From Orychophragmus violaceus (taxonomy: Eukaryota; Streptophyta; Magnoliopsida; Brassicales; Brassicaceae), in assembly GCA_030180135.1 (NCBI GenBank), contig CM058239.1, positions 43,721,270-43,785,269 on the forward strand: 64,000 bases of DNA. Reading direction: 5' to 3'. Below are positions 57,417 through 64,000 of this stretch, one piece after another. The notes below the pieces were generated by a model. The model did no database searches, was not told where the DNA came from, and was given only the letters and a program-made list of their open reading frames with translations. The first letter of the stretch is position 1; the number at the start of each line of letters is the position of its first letter. The position numbers were made by a program, and so were the translations under genes.

Positions 57417-57486
57417 GTGAATCATACTAATATCTGTTAATTATAAATACAGTGAATCATACTAATATCTGTTAATTATAAATACA
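57417..57486. repeat. 35-bp tandem duplication
   Basis: Two exact adjacent copies beginning GTGAATCATACTAATATCTG (57417-57451, 57452-57486). Confidence 0.9.
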
Positions 57487-57548
57487 AGTATAACAATCAA
57501 GATCCATTTATAGTCTTCTACTCTTTTAGAAAGAAAAAGAAAAAAGAA

Positions 57549-57622
57549 ACGTGTATGAGAAGTAACAATATGCAAAAAAAAAAGAACGTGTGTGTGTATA
57601 TTTAAAGAAATCAACAACGTGG
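57549..57622. promoter_or_regulatory. cluster of three ACGTG (ABRE-type) cores
   Basis: ACGTGT at 57549 and 57586 and ACGTGG at 57617 within 75 bp of AT-rich DNA. ACGTG cores bind ABA-responsive bZIP factors in plants. They lie 1.5 kb upstream of the PM19-like gene, whose family is ABA-linked; the connection is an inference. Confidence 0.3.
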
Positions 57623-57779
57623 GTACCATGCATGGCAGGTTCAATAGGATCTCATATCCTGTCCTTATCTGCAGAAACAATCCAGGGAGCGTATTCGCAG
57701 CTTTGTTTAGAAATCGAAAGATTGGTTAGCCAAAGCGTAACCCATAGGAGTGTGAACAGAGACAGTCTGGGCCAGTAAC

Positions 57780-58100
57780 AAACATCCAACAAAGAACTAA
57801 TGGGCCTTTGCCAATCTCAGCCCAAGACAAATGAGGATGGGACACCTTTCGATCGAGCCTTAAAATTTCTTATTTTCAAGAAGGCTCCAATTCCAACCGT
57901 TATGCAGCTCTTAATAATAATGAAGAATAGGCTATCAGGACACCTTTCGATCGATCCTTAAAATTTCTTATTTTCAATTCCTCTATTTAAGAACTTGTAG
58001 TGTAATCTTTTATATCAAACTTTTCATCAATGAATATCAATTTCAAACTTAAGTTCTTCTAATCTTAAGTCTTTCTTTCTGCCTTTATGATATCAGAGTC
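57780..58100 (+). repeat. possible copia LTR end with primer-site-like sequence
   Basis: Contains two copies of GGACACCTTTCGATCGA (about 57840 and 57939), a CTATTTAAG box, and ends near 58090 in TATCAGAGTCATGG, close to the copia Met-tRNA primer site TGGTATCAGAG. No matching second LTR was found. Confidence 0.4.
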
Positions 58101-58290
58101 ATGGCGGTTCTTACAGATCTGATCTCTTCCACAACACTCAACATCTAACAGTGTGTTACTCTAAAACTCTCTTCTTCCAACTATTTACTTTAGAAAACTC
58201 AGTTTGAGTCTTTTTCTCAAGTCAAACTCTAATCTCTTCTCTATTTTCTCGTCTCTCTCTATAACCCTAAACGACCCTGTAACCTTTTCA

Positions 58291-58614
58291 GCCTCCAGCA
58301 TCGTCGAGCATCCTTGTGGTCGGAGCCACTGGAACATTGGGAAGGCATATTTCCCGGTGAGCTTCAGACGAACGGTCTGATGTCAGGTGCTTGGTCCGAC
58401 CTACACCATCTCCCGCCGAATTTCCTCCGTCGTCAATGTACGTATTCACATCTTGTCTGTTGCAAGTCTTTGATTATGTCCAAGAGATAACTAAACCTGA
58501 TTTTCTTTCGATCAGGCGGATCTTAGTAAACCAGAGTCAATTCCGGCAACATTGGTCGGAATCCACACTGTAATTGATTGTGCCATGTGACGTCCGGAAG
58601 AACCCACCAAGACA
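58291..58614 (+). pseudogene. HCF244-like Rossmann-fold gene fragment
   Basis: Exon piece 58291-58437 encodes SILVVGATGTLGR (GxxGxxG nucleotide-binding loop), then a TGA where Arg is expected, then SDVRCLVRPTPSPAEF. An intron (58438-58515, GT-AG) is kept. Exon 58516-58614 encodes ADLSKPESIPATLVGIHTVI, then DCAM-stop-RPEEPTKT, and ends at a GTAAGC donor. This resembles the N-terminal part of the chloroplast photosystem II assembly factor HCF244 (atypical SDR/NmrA type). The rest of that gene does not follow, so this is a captured or duplicated fragment. Confidence 0.65.
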
Positions 58615-59025
58615 GTAAGCTTCAATTTTGATTTGTGAATTTTATACTTCTTCTTGTTGTTAAAGGTTCAATTTTGAATTGAAAGCATATTAGCCGATCG
58701 AGACTTATTACAGTGATTGATATGTGTGTTCTAACTTGTAAGACTCAGTCTCATGTCTGAGCTTTAGTTTGTTAAGGTGTCGGAATTTTACTGAATTTGT
58801 AAGTGTTCAGTGTAGGTAGATTGGGAAGGGTGATTAAGTATTGCTGCTTACATGAACACACATGTGACTAAACAATGTACATGTAATTCATTTCATCGTG
58901 TAGAACATTGGTGAATCTTGCTTCTTATCGATCTTATTAGTCACTGCAGATTTTATCTATACATTTGTGGTGCTTGCTCTCGTGATTAGCTGCTCCTTAA
59001 AGGAACTTGATTTGTTATAATGCAG

Positions 59026-59115
59026 GTGAAATTGGATCCCTCAAGGCCTTTGAGCAAGCATAAGCATTGGATTGTTGCTGAAATCATAAAGAAAGCACGA
59101 ATATATTCTCCACAG
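59026..59115 (+). other. exon-like 30-codon segment, unrecognised
   Basis: Open frame VKLDPSRPLSKHKHWIVAEI continuing to KKARIYSPQ, with AG directly before and GT directly after, exactly 90 bp. I do not recognise the family. It sits between the HCF244-like and CURT1-like fragments and could belong to either captured gene or a third one. Confidence 0.4.
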
Positions 59116-59415
59116 GTTGCTGCTGCTATGATTTTTGCTCAATAATTGTGTATTGTTTTGTAATCAGGAGAAAATGTTTGCCAAGTGATTTAGAGCGGAT
59201 CAGGGAGAATATCAACGATTTAATCATGTGGAAATATGTTTCGAAATCGAAACTTTGGTTTAGTTTTAGATGTATATAATTCATATCTTCTTGCTTTGCT
59301 AAAGGGTTTAGCTTTAGGTACACTGAGTTCAACTATCCAGATTCATTTTTCTAGCTTCAATCATTTATCACATTCATGAGTTTAGATGTATATGTTTCAT
59401 ATCTTCTTGCTTCAG

Positions 59416-59956
59416 GTGCTTTCTCAGCGATCTCTCATCTTAGACTTTTGTTTTTTGAATATTGTGTGAATCAGGCAATCGATAGGCTTCCATTGGTTCC
59501 TGGTGTTCTTGAACTTGTAGGCATTGGTTACACAGGGGTGAGTTTCTACTTGTATCATCTTTGTCTTTTTTATATAGTTTGAATCATAACCAGATTTAGT
59601 GAACCTGTTTTGAGGATATAGACGACTTGTCTTCATCACTATAGTGTCGAGATATGATTGCTACTTTCTCATGAATGCTTTTGAATCTAAAGACTAGGTT
59701 CAACCTCAATGATTTGTTTAGTTGCTTGATTCGTTTGTGTTATGGAATAACTTAGCAAGTGGTATAATTATGTTGATGTTGTTTTAACACAGTGCTTCGC
59801 ATACAAGAACCTGATCTTCAAGCCATACAAGTCAAGCAATATCTCTATAAACTGTGTTTGGTTTCGTCTTGAGAATATGAAACTCATATTTTGTACCATA
59901 CGTGTTTCAGGGAGGTTGTGCTTCAGAAGGTCAAGGACACATACAAGGACATATGA
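59416..59956 (+). pseudogene. CURT1-like (CAAD domain) gene, 3' exons
   Basis: Pieces: GAFSAIS (59416-), AIDRLPLVPGVLELVGIGYTG split as a 63-bp exon 59475-59537 (GTGAGT donor), CFAYKNLIFKPYK (59793-59830), and EVVLQKVKDTYKDI-stop (59911-59956). The last three exons join in phase. The motif LPLVPGVLELVGIGYTG followed by an aromatic/FAYKNL stretch is typical of thylakoid curvature proteins, which bend grana margins. The first intron lacks a GT donor and is only about 40 bp, and the transit peptide and first membrane helix are absent. Probably a non-functional 3' fragment kept with its introns. Confidence 0.65.
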
Positions 59957-60098
59957 GAGATGCTTATTACATTTTTTTCTCCGATCTCTGTAGGCTAACT
60001 AAGTGGTTTTTTAATCTGCAACTTGGTTCTGATTTTGTAATGTTGTTTGTGTAAGATATTTTAAGTTATTAATAAAATTTAAAGTTTGAAATATCATA

Positions 60099-61508
60099 TC
60101 ATATCATATATAATATAAAAGTTGAAGTTATAGGCGTTTGAGAGTGTCCACATAGGATTTAAAAAAACTCAATATTATTGGTCCACTTCATCATTCAAAA
60201 TTGAGAAAATTTACAAATTTAAACTTTTATAAATAGTAAAACTTACATAGAAATGGAAATAAAAATATCCATAAATTGTCATAAAAACATAATGTAATAA
60301 AAAACATAATTTTATGAATAGGAATAAGAAACATACATAAATTGTCATAAAAAGAACAAAATGTCAAATAAGTATTAAATAAAAAATATCCATAAATTAT
60401 CATAAAATGTAATGTAATAAGAAACACAATTTTATAAATAGGAAAACTAACATAAAAATGGAAATAAGACACATACATAAATAGTCATAAAAAGAAAAAA
60501 ATGTCAAATAAGTATTATTTAATTTAATTATGTACTTAGTTATATTCAAAAAAAAGAAATTATAAAATTAAAATATCCCTAAAATTGTCATAAAAGAACA
60601 AAATGTCAAATAAGTATTATTTAATTTATTATATACTTACTTATATTCAAAAAAGGAAATTATAAAATTCAAAATATATAATTAAATATTACGTACATGA
60701 TTTACATTTTCCTTGAGTAACATAATTTCCAACTATTATAAAAAGGAAATAGTTTCTTTCTTAAAATTAGAAATTTTCTTTTTTAAAAGTTTAGCAATTG
60801 ATTATAAATACGCAACTCAAATTTCAATAGCTTACATAAATTTCTAAATCAAAAATATTTCTTGAAAGGCAAAAATAACTTGATAAAACAATTCCCAATT
60901 CTTTGTCTAACTAACATTTTACTTCTTTGTTTCTGAACGAGCTCAGAAAAGTTTTAACAAGAATTTTTTTTTGGTTAGAGTTCTTCACTTCTGGGAGGCA
61001 CAAAACATTAAAAAAGAGGTTTACTTATGAGTCTTGAACTCATTCTCATTGATCAAAAGATAATTACAAATTTATTAATAGATCATTTATTCAATATTTA
61101 GTTAACACAACTAATTATAAATTTTAATAAAATATTACATGGTATTGTTATCCACACATTCATATCTGCTAATCGGATATGCTACCATGAATAGAAATAT
61201 TCTTTTATAATATAAATATTAAAATAAAATAAAAACAATAATAAAATTGCAAACTTTATTAATATTGAATTTAAACTAATTTATAGAAATATCATATAAA
61301 AATAATAATAAAATTACAAACTTTATTAATATTGAATTTAAACTAATTTAGAAAATATAATAAGTAAAAATATAAATATGTATCTGCGCGTAACGCGGAT
61401 GAAAAACCTAGTATAATATAAAAGTTGAAGTTATAGGCATCTGAGAGCGTCCACGTAGGAATTAAAAAAACTCAATATGATTGGCCACTTCATCATTATA
61501 AATTTTGA
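60099..61508 (+). mobile_element. Helitron Y, 5' end, split by Helitron X
   Basis: TCATA (60099-60103) plus 61412-61508 rebuilds a 5' terminus like that of Helitron X (TCATATATAATATAAAAG), followed by the same GTTGAAGTTATAGGC and CACTTCATCAT blocks with scattered differences. Its body is then cut by the LINE tail at 61509. Confidence 0.6.
60104..61411 (+). mobile_element. non-autonomous Helitron X
   Basis: 5' end TCATATATAATATAAAAG; 3' end with the hairpin CTGCGCGTAACGCGG and terminal CTAG (61408-61411), inserted between A and T. 1308 bp, AT-rich, with no Rep/helicase coding. The internal stretch 60230-60660 has direct repeats of ATAAATTGTCATAAAA-like words. The terminal hairpin and CTAG are the Helitron signature. 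Confidence 0.75.
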
Positions 61509-64000
61509 TTTTTTTTTTGGTCAACAGCATACGATTCTACCAATTCTCAGCTAGCCAAGACGGTGAATCAGAGTTTACATAAACAAAATAAGAAGGCTGG
61601 ATCCTTGCACCGCGTGCTAGTTTGTCCGCCTTTGTGTTGGTTGCTCGTGGAGTGTGAGTGATAACAAACCTCGTGAAGAAACTCTTGCGACTCTCATACT
61701 CGTCTAAATATATCGTGAAAGCAGGCCATTCTGTGGGTGTAGACACTATCTTCACCAGCTCCAAACAGTCTGTTGCGAAGGTTACGTCATGTTGATTCCA
61801 CCGCTTCATACATTCCATAGCCCAAATAAGTGCTTCGAACTCTGCATGAAGTGGAGATAAGCTGCATCTGATATTCCTTGCTCCCATCATGATATATCTG
61901 TCACCTTCGTAAATGCTATACCAGCCCTGTCCTGAAAATTTATCGCCTTCCTTCCATAATCCATCCAGGAAACACCATCTTCCTTTAATATTCACCTGCG
62001 CCGGTATCGTAACTATATCGTCTCGACTCCTTTGTGCTCCTGTGTTACCCTGTGATACCGAAATATTTGCCTCTCCCCATGCTAGGGATTCACTTTCCGC
62101 CAGTCGTAGGATTTCACGCGGGTCCCGATCAATATTACTATACAATTTATCATTTCTACTCTTCCAGATATACCAAATGATCCATGGGAAGTAATTACTA
62201 TCAACATCTGATGGCAAACGCCAGAACAGATAATCCATATTAGTGAACAAAGAGGATAAAGGGAAAGTTCCATGATTTGATGGTATGCTTGAGAGGGCCC
62301 AAGTTTGCAAAGCCGGAGGGCATTCAAACAGAACATGATTTATTGATTCTTCTTCTGCCCCACATTTAGCGCAACGGATATCACAATTGATTCCTCGAGC
62401 TTTTAAATTCTTTGTAACCGATAAACACCCTGATATTGCCTGCCAAACAAAATGTTGAATTTTTGGTGGGCACCTTATTTTCCAACAATGTTCCTGAAGT
62501 CGTTTTACATCTGGTCCAAACACCGTATTTATGCATCCTTTATCCAGGAATTTCCTTTCTAAACAGTAACCAGATTTAACCGAATATTTTCCGCTTTTTG
62601 TATTGTGCCAGCCGATGGTATCCGGCCTAGAGAGTTTACTAATTGGTAAACCAATAATGAGGGCCGTATCTGCTGGATCAATAATGCTGTTAATGAGCTG
62701 TTCATTCCAAATATGATTCGTATGATCAATCAATTGGCTCACTTTTAGTGAGGGATCAAAAGAGATTGTTTTACTTGTCGCTGATCTCGGGCGGTGGCCT
62801 GGAATCCATGGGTCATTCCATACAGATATGGTATGTCCTGTTCCAACCCTTTTGATTAGTCCTTTGTTAACCAAAGATCTAGCTGAAATGATACTTCTCC
62901 ATCCATAAGATGCGGAGTATGACTTAATGGGATCTAAAGGACCCCCATTCCTATAATATCGGCCCTTGAAAACCTTCGCAAATAAAGAATCTGGTTTTTC
63001 TATTAATCTCCAAAGTTGTTTTCCTAAGAACGCTGTATTAACGTTCTCTAAATCCCTGAAGCCTATTCCCCCATCACATTTGTCTCGACATAATTTATCC
63101 CAAGACATCCAATGCATCCCTTTATGATTGCCGTTCGTGCTCCACCAGAATTGTGCCGTAACACTGGTCAGCTTATTCGTTACCATTTTTGGTAATCTAA
63201 AGCATGACATTACGTGATTGGGTAATGCTGTAGCCACGGATTTAATCAAAACTTCTTTTCCTCCTCTTGTTAGGTATTTGACAGTCCAACCATTAACTCT
63301 ATTATGAAGTCTGTCATGAAGGAAACTAAATATCTTCGTTTTCGACCCCCCAAGACTCTCTGGTATTCCCAGATAGTTCCCCATTCCTCCTTCCTTTGTA
63401 ATTCCTATTATTGTTTTAACTTCACTTCGAATTATTTGATCCACCTTAAAACCAAATTGTATTGATGATTTGTCAAAATTTATTTGTTGTCCTGATGCTG
63501 ATTCATAACCTCTTAGTATTTTAAGGATAGTACTACATTCCTCTGTATTTGCCTTACAGAAGAATAAACTATCATCCGCAAATAATAGATGTGAGGTTGG
63601 AGGGTCTGCTCTTGCCACTCTCAGGCCTGTCCACATCTTTTCTCGTTCCGCCTTCCTAATGTTCGCCACTAAAGCTTCCGTACACAGAATGAAGAGGTAT
63701 GGTGACAATGGGTCGCCCTGCCGTAGTCCTCTCTTTGGTTTAATTTTTCCTTTCGGCTGACCATTCAATAAGACTTTGTATTCCACTGATGTAATACACA
63801 CCATCATAAGATTTACCCAACGGTTTCCGAAGCCCATCCTCTTTAGTAATTTTTCAATAAAACTCCATTCCACTCTATCATATGCTTTGCTCATATCCGT
63901 TTTTATTGCCATAAATTTTCCTTTACACGAAGGGTTTGTCCTTAGACCATGAAACATCTCTTGCGCAATTAAAATGTTGTCCGAAATTAGCCTCCCTGCC
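61509..64000 (-). mobile_element. L1-type LINE, 3' part
   Basis: T10 run at 61509-61518 is the poly(A) tail of a minus-strand LINE; only 18 bp separate it from the ORF2 stop. The element extends beyond the right edge. It is inserted in Helitron Y. Confidence 0.88.
61537..64000 (-). CDS. LINE ORF2: reverse transcriptase, zinc-binding and RNase H domains (partial)
   Basis: Open for at least 820 codons and still open at the window edge (GRLISDNILIAQEMFHGL enters from outside). RT: MAIKTDMSKAYDRVEWSFI, LRQGDPLSPYLFILC and the catalytic HLLFADDSLFFCKA. Middle part includes FWWSTNGNHKGMHWMSWDKL. The zf-RVT region has CPPKIQHFVWQAISGCLSV and CAKCGAEEESINHVLFECP. The C-terminal RNase H1-like domain has HAEFEALIWAME, FATDCLELVKIV and HTPRATNTKADKLARGAR. 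This is the layout of plant L1 elements. The endonuclease and ORF1 would lie upstream, outside the window. No stop or frameshift is visible, so the element may be young. Confidence 0.9.
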   Translation of the reverse strand, partial: AGRLISDNILIAQEMFHGLRTNPSCKGKFMAIKTDMSKAYDRVEWSFIEKLLKRMGFGNRWVNLMMVCITSVEYKVLLNGQPKGKIKPKRGLRQGDPLSPYLFILCTEALVANIRKAEREKMWTGLRVARADPPTSHLLFADDSLFFCKANTEECSTILKILRGYESASGQQINFDKSSIQFGFKVDQIIRSEVKTIIGITKEGGMGNYLGIPESLGGSKTKIFSFLHDRLHNRVNGWTVKYLTRGGKEVLIKSVATALPNHVMSCFRLPKMVTNKLTSVTAQFWWSTNGNHKGMHWMSWDKLCRDKCDGGIGFRDLENVNTAFLGKQLWRLIEKPDSLFAKVFKGRYYRNGGPLDPIKSYSASYGWRSIISARSLVNKGLIKRVGTGHTISVWNDPWIPGHRPRSATSKTISFDPSLKVSQLIDHTNHIWNEQLINSIIDPADTALIIGLPISKLSRPDTIGWHNTKSGKYSVKSGYCLERKFLDKGCINTVFGPDVKRLQEHCWKIRCPPKIQHFVWQAISGCLSVTKNLKARGINCDIRCAKCGAEEESINHVLFECPPALQTWALSSIPSNHGTFPLSSLFTNMDYLFWRLPSDVDSNYFPWIIWYIWKSRNDKLYSNIDRDPREILRLAESESLAWGEANISVSQGNTGAQRSRDDIVTIPAQVNIKGRWCFLDGLWKEGDKFSGQGWYSIYEGDRYIMMGARNIRCSLSPLHAEFEALIWAMECMKRWNQHDVTFATDCLELVKIVSTPTEWPAFTIYLDEYESRKSFFTRFVITHTPRATNTKADKLARGARIQPSYFVYVNSDSPSWLAENW

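Noticed and set aside
57590..57778. 62-codon ORF with no family
   Set aside because: Short, isolated, next to an LTR-like block, no splice or conservation evidence.

Overview
This is plant nuclear DNA, most likely from a Brassicaceae species. It contains Athila-like, Tat-like and Ty1/copia retrotransposons, a LINE, Helitrons and a Tourist-type MITE. The host genes are intron-bearing and look Arabidopsis-like: an AWPM-19/PM19L membrane protein gene, a dead ABCB (MDR/P-glycoprotein) transporter gene, and fragments resembling HCF244 and CURT1. Family names come from motifs read by eye. No database search was run and the species is not identified.

Layout. 1-28690 is one ABCB pseudogene swollen by nested retroelements. 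A copia element (D, 1-3496) carries a solo LTR (573-1736). NBD1 coding sequence (3506-3784) runs straight into an Athila-like element (3785-10441). That element is followed by a Tat-lineage gypsy (10442-21704) with a spliced antisense gene, then copia C (21705-26754) with its own nested solo LTR (25946-26633). NBD2 coding sequence (26843-28690) is split by another solo LTR (26963-28134). 28989-42954 is a minus-strand copia (A) with a second minus-strand copia (B, 33681-41051) inserted in its coding region; both have perfect 5-bp target duplications, and B's two 674-bp LTRs look identical. 43140-44130 is an AT-rich tandem array with a unit of about 350 bp. It is followed by a small TIR element (44131-52109) that itself hosts a minus-strand, pol-less Tat-like element (44606-52049).

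52110-64000 is the least disturbed part. It holds one apparently intact four-exon gene (PM19-like, 54727-56019, minus), a Tourist MITE (56398-56695), captured gene fragments that kept their introns (58291-59956), a Helitron inserted in the first bases of a sister Helitron (60099-61508), and a LINE whose ORF runs off the right edge.

How the parts relate. Three element types (Athila-like, copia B, Tat-like 44606-52049) keep gag sequence but lack usable pol, which suggests mobilisation in trans. The Athila-like element has flanks from two different loci: ABCB exon on the left, Tat LTR on the right. This is best explained by recombination between two Athila insertions that deleted the middle of the ABCB gene, the 5' LTR of copia C and the start of the Tat LTR. 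The most striking unlisted signal is a set of four short hairpins with GNRA-like loops, spaced alike in three divergent Athila-type LTRs, whose stems change in a compensatory way.
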